A DNA stretch of 64,000 bases from DATMER01 sp963844885 (GTDB lineage Bacteria; Acidobacteriota; Thermoanaerobaculia; Multivoradales; UBA5704), in NCBI GenBank assembly GCA_963844885.1, contig CAWJQA010000012.1, positions 310,001 through 374,000 on the forward strand. The letters are read 5' to 3'. Of the stretch, positions 48,657 through 59,200 are shown in pieces. The notes below the pieces were generated by a model, which was given only the letters and a program-made list of their open reading frames with translations, had not been told where the DNA came from and made no database searches. Position numbers and translations under genes: made by a program. How positions within the stretch are numbered: the stretch's first letter is position 1; each line of letters starts with the position of its first letter.

Positions 48657-48699
48657 ATGCCCGCCGAGGCCCCGGACACCTCCTATACTGATGGCTTCC

Positions 48700-49554
48700 A
48701 TGAACCGCGTCATCGGCATCGCAGGCGGCATGGGACCCCACGCCCACGTCGAGTTCGAGCGGCGGCTGCTCGCGGCCGTCCCGCATCCGAGCTCGGACCA
48801 GGAGTACCCCGAGTGGGTCGTCTCCTCGATGCCGCAGACGCCCGACCGCACTCTGGCCCTGCTCGCCGGCGGCGAGTCGCCGCTGCCCTGGCTGGTGCGC
48901 AGCCTGGAGCGCCTCGCCGCCTGCGCCGACTTCGCGGTGATCACCTGCCTGACCGCCCACGTCTTCCTCGACGAGATCCGTGGCCGCGTCGGCCTGCCCA
49001 TCCTCGACCTCGTCGAGGTCACGCTGGCCGAGGCGGTGCGGCGCTTCGGCCCCGGCGCGCGGATCGGCGTGCTCGCCACCACCGGCGCGCTCCGCGGCGG
49101 CGGGCTCCAAGGAGGCGCGCTTCAGGGAGGGATCTACCGGCGCACGGCCGACCGCGTCGCGCCCGGGCTCCGGATCGTCTCCCCCCTGGACCTGCCCGAC
49201 GGCGAACGGCTCCAGGAGGAGCTGGTCATGCGCCCCCTCTACGGGCCGCTCCACGGAGGCCGCCGCTCGACCGGCGGCATCAAGTCGGGCAGCGACCGGG
49301 ATCCGGAGACGGGCGCCCTCCACCGCGAGACGCTCGGCCGGGCCGTGCGCCGCCTCGCCGCCGAGGGCGCCGCCTGCGTCGTCGCCGGCTGCACGGAGAT
49401 CCCGCTCGCGCTGGGCCGGGAGCCGGTCGACGGCACCCCTCTCCTCGATCCCCTCGACCTCGCCGCCGCCACCGCCGTGCGCATCGCGCGCGGCGAGCTC
49501 CCCCTCCCCCCGGTTGTCCCGGTTGTCCCGTTCATGGCCCCCGGCGCACCTTAA
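48700..49554 (+). CDS. Aspartate/glutamate racemase-family protein
   Basis: 284 residues from ATG 48700 (ATG 48691 is an alternative; the frame stays open upstream through the tandem repeat). The family start IGIAGGMGP is perfect. The first catalytic Cys lies in VITCLTAHVF, where most relatives have CNTAH, so Asn is replaced by Leu. The second Cys is in VAGCTEIPLAL. Both catalytic Cys remain, consistent with racemisation of Asp, Glu or a similar acid. D-amino acids could feed the nearby NRPS, but no epimerisation link is evident. Confidence 0.82.
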   Translation: MNRVIGIAGGMGPHAHVEFERRLLAAVPHPSSDQEYPEWVVSSMPQTPDRTLALLAGGESPLPWLVRSLERLAACADFAVITCLTAHVFLDEIRGRVGLPILDLVEVTLAEAVRRFGPGARIGVLATTGALRGGGLQGGALQGGIYRRTADRVAPGLRIVSPLDLPDGERLQEELVMRPLYGPLHGGRRSTGGIKSGSDRDPETGALHRETLGRAVRRLAAEGAACVVAGCTEIPLALGREPVDGTPLLDPLDLAAATAVRIARGELPLPPVVPVVPFMAPGAP

Positions 49555-49716
49555 GAAATGAGCCGAAGCTCCAGGATGACCGCCATGGCGGGAAGTTGGA
49601 CGGCTCTACGTAACCGAGTGTAGCGCGGGAAGCTGCGTGGACGAACGGCAGAGTATCCTGTTCTGCCTTTCGGGCGCATCGGAATGTTAGGAAACTGATC
49701 GCAAAAGGGGAATCAG

Positions 49717-50649
49717 ATGTTGACGATCGGAAAACCTCTCGAGGGGATGGACCTGGGCGAGCTTTCGAAGGTGAAGGTCATGCCGTTCCTGTTGAGGACC
49801 ATTCTCTTCCTCGGCCTGATCGCCGGCTTCATCGCCATGATCGTGCTGACGGAGGGCGTCCTGCCCTGGGTCGCGATGGTGGGCCTCGGCCTCGTCTACG
49901 CCCATGGCGTGGAGCTTCAGCATCAGGCGCTGCACAACACCGCGTTCCCGAGCAAGCCCTGGAACCGGTTCGTGGGCTTCTTCATGGGCCTGCCCCTGCT
50001 GGTCTCGTTCTCGGACTACCAGTACAGCCACCTGCGCCACCACCGGCTCCTGGGCTCGAGCGACGACCGCGAGTTCTTCAACTACGGGTACGAGCGGCTG
50101 ACCTCGCTCAAGCCGCTGCTCATGCACCTGTTCATGGTGCGCCACTACCGCGACGTGACCGGCTTCATCCTCGGCTCGGTGATCGGCAGGACCAAGCCGG
50201 ACGTCAAGATGGAGAACGCGGTGAAGATCCGCGCCGAGTACCGCTGGATGGCCTTCTTCATCACCCTGGCGGTGGCGGTCTCCGTCGTGTTCAAGACGAC
50301 GCTGCTCCTCAAGGTCTGGTTCCTCCCGCTGCTCGTCGGGATCCCGACGCACGCGCTGATCGAGCTGCCCGAGCACTGGGGCCGCGACCACGGCACGCTC
50401 GACGTGCGCGAGAACACCCGCACCATCCGCACGGGCTGGTTCGGCACCTGGTTCACCAACGGGAACAACTTCCACATCGAGCACCACTGGCTGCCGGCGG
50501 TCCCCAACGACCGCTTCCCCGAGATCCACCAGCAGATCTCCGGCGAGATCGACGTCGACACGTATCCGAAGTTCTTCAAGCGGTTCTTCCAGGAGCTCTA
50601 CCAGAACACCTTCTCCCGTAGAGACCCCGAGGCGAGCGCGAGCGCGTAG
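49717..50649 (+). CDS. Fatty acid desaturase
   Basis: 310 residues with membrane helices around 28-60, 85-98, 177-193 and 196-212. Three His boxes give the di-iron site: HQALH (His69, His73), HLRHH (His105, His108, His109) and HIEHH (His253, His256, His257). It is a type 1 membrane desaturase or hydroxylase acting on acyl-lipid, CoA or ACP chains. The gene lies 24 bases before the FAAL gene in the same direction, so it probably unsaturates or hydroxylates the fatty acid that starts the lipopeptide. Confidence 0.9.
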   Translation: MLTIGKPLEGMDLGELSKVKVMPFLLRTILFLGLIAGFIAMIVLTEGVLPWVAMVGLGLVYAHGVELQHQALHNTAFPSKPWNRFVGFFMGLPLLVSFSDYQYSHLRHHRLLGSSDDREFFNYGYERLTSLKPLLMHLFMVRHYRDVTGFILGSVIGRTKPDVKMENAVKIRAEYRWMAFFITLAVAVSVVFKTTLLLKVWFLPLLVGIPTHALIELPEHWGRDHGTLDVRENTRTIRTGWFGTWFTNGNNFHIEHHWLPAVPNDRFPEIHQQISGEIDVDTYPKFFKRFFQELYQNTFSRRDPEASASA

Positions 50650-50673
50650 TCTCTCGTTCCCGACGGATCAGCC

Positions 50674-52378
50674 GTGCCGCTGGATCACACCCCTTCCGGG
50701 GCAGCCTCCTCTTTGGTCGGGTTGCTCCGCCGGCGGGCTTGCGAGAGCCCTGACCGGCGGATCTATACCTTCCTCGACGCGGAGGGCGAGGCGGCCGCCT
50801 CTCTCACGCTCGGCGAGCTCGACGGCCGGGCGCGGGCGATCGCGGCACGGCTGGGCGGCGACGGCGGGCGGGCACTGCTGCTCTTCCCGCCGGGCCTGGA
50901 CTTCGTGGCCGCGTTCTTCGGCTGCCTGTATGCCGGAGCCGTGGCCGTCCCCGCCTACCCGCCCCGCTCCAACCGTCGGGCAGCCGCGGCTGCAGGTCGA
51001 TCGCGGCGGACTGCGGAGCCTTCGCCGTCCTGACCACCGGCGGCGTGGCTTCGCGGGAAAGCCTGGTGGAGCGGGTGCCGGAGCTGGCCGCCGCGCGCTG
51101 GGTGGTCAGCGACGACCTCGACGAGGACTCCGGGGAATCCTGGAACGAGCCGCGGCTCACCCTGAACGATCTGGCCTTCCTGCAGTACACCTCGGGCTCG
51201 ACGGCCAGCCCAAGGGCGTGGTGCTGACCCACGCCAATCTGCTGCACAACTCGGCGCTGATCCGGCGGGCCTTCGAGCACATCCGAGAGCTCGGTCGTGG
51301 TGGCTGGCTGCCGCAGCTACCACGACATGGGGCTGATCGGCGGCATCCTGCAGCCGCTGTACGTGCGGCCGGCCGAACGTGCTCATGTCGCCGATGGCGT
51401 TCCTGCAGAAGCCGCTACCGCTGGCTGGCGGCGATCTCGCGGTACCGCGGCCACGACCAGCGGCGGGCCGAATTTCGCCTACGACCTGTGCGTGCGCAAG
51501 ATCACGCCGGAGCAGACCGGCAAGACGCTCGACCTGAGCAGCTGGCGCGTGGCGTTCAACGGCGCCGAGCCGGTGCGGAGCGGAGACGATGGAGCGCTTC
51601 GCCGAGGCGTTCGCGCCGTGCGGCTTCCGCCGCGAGGCGTTCTATCCGTGCTACGGCCTGGCCGAGGCCACGCTGATCGTCTCCGGCGGCGATCGCCGAA
51701 GAGCCGCCCGTGGTCCGCCAGTTCGACGCCGGCGGCTGGCCTGCGAGCGAAGCATCGAGGTCGCCAAGGACGACGAAGGGCGACGAACGCTGGTCGGCTG
51801 CGGCCGGCACCGCTGACCCGACCAGCGGATCGTGATCGCCGATCCCGAGACAGGAGAGCCTGCCCGCCGGACCGGATCGGCGAGATCTGGGTCGCCGGCC
51901 CCGAGCGTGGCCGCCAGGCTACTGGAACCGGCCGGAGGCGACGCGAGGACCTTCCGGGCCATCTGGAGCGACACGGCGAAGGGCCGTTCCTGCGGACCGG
52001 CGACCTGGGCTTCGTGGCGGACGGCGAGCTGTTCGTCACCGGCCGGCTCAAGGACCTGATCATCCTCCGCGGCGTGAACCATCTATCCGCAGGACATCGA
52101 GCTGACGGTGCGAGCGCAGCCATCCGGCGCTGCGGCCCGGCTGCGGCGCCGCCTTCGGCTGGAGCGGGACGGCGAGGAGCGGCTGGTCGTCGTGCAGGAG
52201 GTGGAGCGGCGCCAAGCACGAACGAGCTGGAGGCGGCGGCCGATGCCATCCGCCGCGCCGTGGCCGAGGAGCACGAGGCTGCGGTGGACGCGATCGTGCT
52301 GGTGCGGCCGCAGCACGGTACCCAAGACCTCCAGCGGCAAGATCCAGCGGCGCGCGTGCCGGGCGATGTACCTGGATG
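50674..52378 (+). pseudogene. Fatty-acyl-AMP ligase (FAAL) module, multiply frameshifted
   Basis: The start SSLVGLLRRRACESPDRRIYTFLD, ALLLFPPGLDFVAAFFGCLYAGAVAVPAYPPR is a typical FAAL N-terminus. The rest is spread over three frames: FLQYTSGSTA, then PKGVVLTHANLLHNSALI, the YHDMGLIGGILQPLYV block, FAYDLCVRKITPEQTGKTLDLSSWRVAFNGAEPV, FYPCYGLAEATLIVSGG, FLRTGDLGFV and PKTSSGKIQRRACRAMYL, in the right order. At least eight single-base changes, often in GG or CC runs, break it. FAALs activate a fatty acid and load it onto the following ACP, starting lipopeptides. The remaining NRPS is largely intact, so sequence errors are suspected. Confidence 0.8.
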
Positions 52379-53229
52379 GAGCCCTCACCCCCCTGGCCCC
52401 CCTCTCCCGCCTCCCCGCCCCCCTCCCCGGGAGAGGGGGGGACGCGGCTCTGGAGCGGCTCCTCCTGGAAGAAGCCGCCCGCGTCGCCCGGACCTCTCCG
52501 GGCCGGATCGATCCCCATCAGCCGCTCCTCGGCCTCGGGCTGGATTCGCTGGGCGCCGTCGAGCTGCAGGGCCGGCTGGCGGAACGCCTCGGCGTGCTGG
52601 TCCCGGTCGCCCGCATCCTCGAAGGGGCGAGCCTGATCGAGCTGGCGGAGGAGATCCGGACGCTTCCGGCGGCAGTGGGCCGTCCGGAGCCCGTCGATCT
52701 TTCCGGCGAGCATCCGCTCTCGGCCGGCCAGCGCGCTCTGTGGCTCGCCGAGCGCCTGGCGCCGGAGAGCGCGGTCTACAACCTCGCGAGCGCGGCGCGG
52801 ATCCGCGGACCGCTCGATCCGGCCAGGCTGGAGAACGCCTTCGCCGAGCTGGCGCGGCGGCACTCGGCGCTGCGCACGACCTTTGTTCCTCATGAGGATG
52901 GTCCGCGGCAGCGGGTCCAGGACGAGCTGGCGCCGGACTTCCGGGTCGGGCCTTTCGATCCGCAAACCGAGGCGTTCCGGCCGTTCGACCTGGAGCGGGG
53001 TCCGCTGGTGCGGGTCCGTCTCCGGCAGGTCCAGGACGGGGAGCACGAGCTGCTCCTGGTCGTCCATCACCTGGTCTCCGACTTCTGGTCGCTGACGCTT
53101 CTCGTGCGGGAGCTGGCGGCGCTCTACCGCCAGGAGGCGCCGGCCCCGCCGCGGGCCACGTATCTGGACCATGTCCGCCGGCAGGAGGAGACGCTGGCCG
53201 GGCCGCGCGGCGAGGAGCTCTGGGCCTGA
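52108..53229 (+). CDS. FAAL tail, ACP and first condensation domain
   Basis: The frame contains the last FAAL motif (SSGKIQRRA), then a palindromic repeat coding a Pro-rich linker (52397-52440), an acyl carrier domain with LGLGLDSLGAVELQGRL (Ser of DSL near 52540), and the first half of a C domain: HPLSAGQRALWLAERL, LEN..RRHSALRTTF and VHHLVSDFWSL. The HHxxxDG motif reads HHLVSDF, with Phe for Gly. It stops at 53229 but the next frame resumes IWKRQLAGELP, so one missing base splits the domain from the main NRPS gene. The C domain condenses the fatty acyl group with the first amino acid. Confidence 0.85.
   Translation: MRAQPSGAAARLRRRLRLERDGEERLVVVQEVERRQARTSWRRRPMPSAAPWPRSTRLRWTRSCWCGRSTVPKTSSGKIQRRACRAMYLDGALTPLAPLSRLPAPLPGRGGDAALERLLLEEAARVARTSPGRIDPHQPLLGLGLDSLGAVELQGRLAERLGVLVPVARILEGASLIELAEEIRTLPAAVGRPEPVDLSGEHPLSAGQRALWLAERLAPESAVYNLASAARIRGPLDPARLENAFAELARRHSALRTTFVPHEDGPRQRVQDELAPDFRVGPFDPQTEAFRPFDLERGPLVRVRLRQVQDGEHELLLVVHHLVSDFWSLTLLVRELAALYRQEAPAPPRATYLDHVRRQEETLAGPRGEELWA
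52397..52440. repeat. C-rich dispersed palindrome, copy 4, in NRPS linker
   Basis: CCCCCCTCTCCCG (52397-52409) and its complement CGGGAGAGGGGGG (52428-52440), a 13-bp stem with a C-rich loop. It sits exactly between FAAL and ACP and is translated as LTPLAPLSRLPAPLPGRGG, a Pro-rich linker. Same family as copies at 1169, 26325 and 43815. Confidence 0.75.
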
Positions 53230-53261
53230 TCTGGAAGCGCCAGCTTGCCGGCGAGCTGCCG

Positions 53262-56200
53262 GTGCTGGAGATCCCCACGGACCGGCCGCGGCCGGTGATC
53301 CAGAGCTACACCGGCGCGTCGCGGAGCCTGTCCCTGGACGGCTCCGGCGTGCTCGCGCTCGCCACCGGCCGCGGCGCCACGCTCCACATGCTCCTGGTGG
53401 CGGCCTTCCAGGCGCTGCTCCACCGGTATGCCCAGCAGGACGAGGTGCTTCTGGGGTCGCCCGCGGCGGGCCGGGCTCCGGGGTTGGAGGACGTCGCCGG
53501 CTACTTCGTGAACCCGCTCGTGCTGCGCGCCTCGTTCGCGGACGACCCGGCGTTCATCCCGCTGCTGGCCCGGGTGCGGACGGCCGCGCTGGAGGCGTTG
53601 GATCATCAGGATTTCCCCTTCCCTCTCCTCGTGGAACGGCTGCGGCCGGAGCGCGACCCGGGCCGGTCGCCGCTCTTCCAGGCCATGCTCGTGCTCCAGC
53701 GCGCGCAGTCGGGCGCTCCCGGCCTGTCCGCCTTCGCGCTCGGCGAGGCCGGCGCGCGCATGGAGCTGGCCGGCCTGGAGTGCGAGTCGATCGGCCTTGT
53801 CGAGCGCCGGGTACCGTTCGACCTGATGCTGATGGCGGTGGAGTCCGAAGGCCGGATCGAGCTGTCGCTCCAGTACGTCTCCGACCTCTTCGACGGCAGC
53901 ACCGTCGAGCGCATGCTGGACCATCTGGCCAACCTGCTCCGCGGCGTCGCGGCTTCTCCGGACGTGCGGGTGTCGGCGATCGAGCTGCTGAGCGAGGCCG
54001 AACGCCGGCAGATCGAAGCCTGGGCTTCGGGTCCGGCGATCGAGGCCGCCGGCCTCTGTCTGCACGAGCTGATCGAGGCCCAGACGGCGCGGACGCCGGA
54101 CGCGGTCGCGCTGGTCTGCGGTCCGGAGAGCGTGACCTATGCCGAGCTGGACTACCGGGCCGGGGCGCTCGCCGGACGGCTGCGCTCGCGCGGGGTGGGT
54201 CCGGAGGTCCGGGTGGCGGTCTGTACCGAGCGCACGCCCGGGATGGTGGTCGCGCTGCTGGCGGTGCTCAAGGCCGGCGGCGCCTACGTGCCGATCGATC
54301 CGGCCTACCCGGCCGAGCGGCGTGCCTTCATGCTGGAGGACTCGGGTGCGGCCCTGCTGCTGACGGGAGAGGATCTCGACGGTCCCGACGAGCCGGCGCT
54401 CCGCCAGCCCGTGCCCGGCAACCTGGCCTACCTTATCTATACGTCGGGCTCGACCGGGCGGCCGAAGGGGGTGGCGATCGAGCACCGGAGCGCCGCGGCC
54501 TTCGCCCGCTGGGCGCGGCAGGTGTTCACGGACGAGGAGCTGTCCGGCGTGATGGCTGGAACCTCGATCTGCTTCGACCTGTCGGTCTTCGAGCTGTTCG
54601 TGCCGCTCTGCTGGGGCGGCACCGTGATTCTGGCCGCCAACGCCCTGGCGCTTCCGGAGACGGAGGGGGTGAGGCTGGTCAACACCGTGCCGTCCGCGAT
54701 GGCGGAACTGGTGCGGTCGGGCGGCCTGCCGGACTCGGTGGTCACGGTCAACCTCGCGGGCGAGCCGCTGACGCGCGAGCTGGCGGATGCGATCTCCTGC
54801 CGCCATCGCAGAGTGCTGAACCTCTACGGTCCCTCCGAAGACACGACCTACTCGACCTTCACGGTCGTAGGACCCGAAGGCGAGCCGACGATCGGCCGGC
54901 CCATCGCCGGCACCCGCGCCTGGCTGGTCGACGCGCATCTCCGGCCGGTGCCGCCCGGCATGCCCGGAGAGCTGCACCTGGCGGGCGAGGGGCTGGCGCG
55001 CGGCTATCTGGGACGGCCGGATCTGACGGCCGAGCGCTTCGTGCCCGACCCGTTCGGCCCCGTGGGCGGCCGGCTCTATCGTACCGGCGACCTGGCACGC
55101 TTCCAGCCGGACGGCGAGATCCGCTTCCTCGGCCGGATCGACTATCAGGTGAAAATTCGCGGCTTCCGCGTCGAGACCGGAGAGGTCGAGGCGGCGCTGC
55201 GCGCCCTGCCCGCGGTCCGCGGCGCGGTGGTGATGAGCGCGGGCGACCGGCTGATCGCCTTCGTGGTGCCGGCAGACACCGACATCGATCCCGTGGGGCT
55301 CCGGGACGAGCTGCGCCGGACCCTGCCCGAGTTCATGGTCCCCGCGGTCGCCGTCCTCGAAACCCTGCCGCTCACGCCGAACGGCAAGGTGGACCGCAAG
55401 GCCCTGGCGCGCCTGGTATCTGCCACGGGGGGCACGGGCTGGCGCGAGGAGGGGGCGGCGCCGCGCGACCGGACCGAGGAGGTGCTGGCCGCCATCTTCG
55501 CCGAGGTTCTGGGTGTCGGGAAGGTCGGCATCCACGACGACTTCTTCGCGCTCGGCGGCCACTCGCTGCTCGCGGTGCGGGTGCAGTCGCGCATCCGGGA
55601 GCGCCTGCGGTCGGAGGTGCCGCTCGGCGCCTTCTTCCATTCGCCGACGGTGGCGCGGCTGCGGAGCTGTCTCGCGCCGATCAAAAATCCACTCCCGCCG
55701 GTCCCACCGCGGCCGGAAGACAGGACGCGCTTCCCGCTCTCCTTCGCCCAGGAGAGGCTTTGGTTCCTGCACCGGATGGCACCGGAGTCGGCGGCCTATC
55801 ATCTCGCCGGCAGCCGCGCCTCCAGGGGCCGCTGGACTTGGAGGCCCTGCGCCGCGCCTGGGATGGAGTCGTGCGGCGCCAGGAGATCCTGCGTACGCGG
55901 CATCCGCGAGGTGGGCGGCCGGCCGGTTCTGGAGGTAGTCGAGGAGGGAGTGGAGCTGGAGGCCGGCCCTCGCTCCCCGGGGGCCTTCGCGCGCCAACCT
56001 TTCGATCTGGAAACCGGTCCCCCCCTGCGCGCCGCCCTGGCGAGGCTCGGACCCGAATCCCACCTCCTGCTCCTCGTGCTCCATCACGTCGCGGCGGATG
56101 AAGGCTCACTCGACATCCTCCTTCGCGACCTCGCGGCCGGCTACGAGGGGGTGGCTCTCGCCGAGCTTCCCTTCCAGTACGCCGACTTCGCCGAGTGGCA

Positions 56201-59200
56201 GCGCGGCTGGCTTCAGGGGGAGGAGCTGGAGGGGCGGCTGGCCTGGTGGGAGGAGCGTCTCGCGGGCCTCGCTCCGCTGGAGCTGCCCACGGACCGGCCA
56301 CGGCCGGCGGTGTGGAGCGGGCGGGGATCGATTGCGACGGCCCGGCTCGATTCCGTGGAGGATCTGGCCGCTCTCGCCCGGCGCGAAGGGAGCACGCTGT
56401 TCATGGCGCTGCTGGCCGCTTTCGACGCCCTGCTCGGCCGTTATACCGGGCAGGAGGACGTGGCCGTGGGAAGCCCGGTGTCCGGCCGCGACCGCCGGGA
56501 GCTGGAGGGGCTGGCCGGGCTCTTCGTCAACACTCTGGTGCTGCGCGCCGGCCTCGCGGGCGAGCCCGGCTTCCGCGAGCTGCTGCGGCGGGTGCGCGGC
56601 GCCACGGTCGAGGCGCAGGAGCGCGCCGATCTGCCGTTCGAGCTGCTCGTGGACCGGCTGCGGCCGGAGCGCAGCCTGGAGCGCAACCCGCTGTTCAGCG
56701 TGACCTTCGCGCTCCACCGCCCGCCCGCATCGCGGCGGATCGGCGGCCTGGCGGTCGCGGTGGAACCGGTTTCGACCGGCACGGCCAAGTTCGACCTGAG
56801 CCTGTTCGCCGTGGAGACCGAGGACGGGCTGGAGCTGGCGCTGGAGCACGCCACCGACCTGTTCGAGACCGCCACGGCCGGGCGCATGCTCCGCCACCTG
56901 TCGAACCTGATCCGGGAGGCCGTCGCCGACCCGGACCGGTCCGTGTGGGACCTGCCGATCCTGGCGCCCGAGGAGCGGATCCAGCTCCTCACGGATTGGG
57001 GCTCGCGGCCGGAGCCGGCAGTGACCGGTCTGGTCCATGAGATGTTCGCCGAGCAGGCGCGTCTCGCGCCCGAACGCCTGGCAGTGACCGCCGGAGACGG
57101 GTCTCTGACGTACGGCGAGCTCGACCGCCGCGCCGAGGGCTGGGCGCACCGGTTGGCGGACCTGGGCGTCGGCCCCGAGACACCGGTGGCGCTCTGGCTC
57201 GACCGCTCGGCCGCGTTCGTGGTGGCCGCGCTGGCGGTGCTCGAGGCCGGCGGCGCCTACGTGCCGATCGATCCCGAATCCCCCCGGACGCGGCTCCTGG
57301 AGCTGCTCGGGCAGGCCGGCATCCGGCACCTGATCACCGATTCGCGGCGCTCCGAGGGCTTGGGCTTCGACGGAGAGATCTTCCTGATGGACGGCGCCGT
57401 TCCGGACGGGGCCGATCCAATCGTCAGGATAGAGGGCCGGAATCTGGCCTATGCGATCTTCACCTCGGGCTCGACCGGCGCGCCGAAGGCGGTGGCCGTC
57501 GAGCACGCGTCGCTCGCCAACCTGGTCCAGTGGCACCGGCGCGAGTACGCCGTGACGCCGGACGACCGGGCCACCCAGGTGGCGGGCCTCGGCTTCGACG
57601 CCGCGGTCTGGGAGATCTGGCCGTATCTGGCGGCCGGCGCGAGCCTGCACATCCCGGACGAGGCGACCCGCACCTCGCCGGCCGCGCTCGTGGACTGGAT
57701 GGCCTCTCAAGGGGTGACGATCAGCTTCCTGCCCACCCCGCTGGCCGAGCTTGCCGTCGCGCAGCCCCGGCCGGACAGCCTGCGCTTGCGCGCCCTGCTG
57801 ACCGGCGGTGACCGTCTCCACCGGGCACCGGACCGCGCCTGGAACCTGGTGAACCACTACGGCCCGACCGAGAACACCGTGGTGGCGACGAGCGCAGCCG
57901 TCGACGAGACCGATGGGACGCCGCCGATCGGCCGGCCGATCGGCAACGTGCGGACGTACGTCGTCGACGCCCGGCTGCGGCCGGTGCCGGCGGGGGTGCC
58001 GGGCGAGCTGCTGCTGGGCGGATCCTCCCTCGCCCGCGGTTATCTGGGCCGGCCGGACCTGACCGCCGAGCGCTTCGTGCCCGATCCGCTGAGCGGCGAG
58101 CCGGGCGCGCGCCTGTATCGGACGGGCGACCTCGTCAGATGGACTGACCGCCGGCTCGATTTCCTGGGCCGCATCGACCAGCAGGTCAAGGTCCAGGGCT
58201 TCCGCATCGAGCCGGCCGAGGTCGAAGCGGCGCTCGACCGCCACCCGCTGGTCGTGGAGAGCGCGGTGCGCATCTGGGACGGCGGCTCGCTCGCGGCCTA
58301 CGTGGTGCCACGCGCGGAGCTCGACGCTTCCACTCTACGAGACGCTTTACGAGAACAACTGCCCGCCTACATGGTGCCGGCGACCTTCACCTTCCTGGAC
58401 GCGCTCCCCCTGACGCCGAACGGCAAGGTGGACCGGCGGGCGCTTCCCAAGCCGGAGCGCGCCGCGGGTGGGCTTACGCCGGCCCGCAACGCCACCGAGC
58501 AGCGGCTGGCGGAGATCTGGTCCGAGGTGCTGGGCGGCGGCCCGGTCGGAATCCACGACAACTTCTTCGACCTCGGCGGCCGGTCTCTCCTGGCGATCGA
58601 GATCCTCGCGCGGGTGCGCAACGCCTTCGGCGTGGAGCTGCCGCCGCGCACCCTGTTCGAGTCGCCGACCGTCGCCGCTCTGGCCGCGGCCGTCCAGAAG
58701 GCCGGCGCCGACGAGGGTCCGGTCCTGATCCACGCCGAGCACGAAGCGGCCCCGGCCTCCTTCGCCCAGCAGCGTCTATGGTTTCTCGACCGGCTGGAGC
58801 CAGGAAGCCCCGTCTACAACCTCCCGGCGAGGGTGCGCCTCCAGGGGCCGCTCGATCCGGGGACCCTGCGGCGCAGCCTGACCGCCATCCTCGAACGGCA
58901 CGAAGCCCTGCGCACGACCTTCGCCGCGAAAGACGGCGAGCCGGTCCAGGTGATCCATCCGCCCCGGGAGGCGGAGCTGCCGGTGGTGAGCCTCTCCGGG
59001 TTCGACGACCCGATGCGCGAGGCGGAGCGGATCGGCGCTCTCGACGCGCAGACGCCGTTCGACCTGGAGCGCGAACCTCTCCTGCGCGCCACCTTGCTGC
59101 GGCTCGGGCCGGACGACCACATCCTGCTCGTCACCGTCCATCACATCGTCTGGGACGGCTGGTCGCTCAACGTCTTCATCCGTGAGCTGTCGGCGCTCTA

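Noticed and set aside
48529..48699. Start of the racemase at ATG 48529, adding RGSLTSM repeats
   Set aside because: The family begins at IGIAGGMGP, and the added part is purely the 21-bp array. Kept as a possible rare extension only.
50930..52895. Several separate genes in the FAAL region
   Set aside because: Each fragment carries consecutive FAAL motifs in the right order, so they are pieces of one broken gene.
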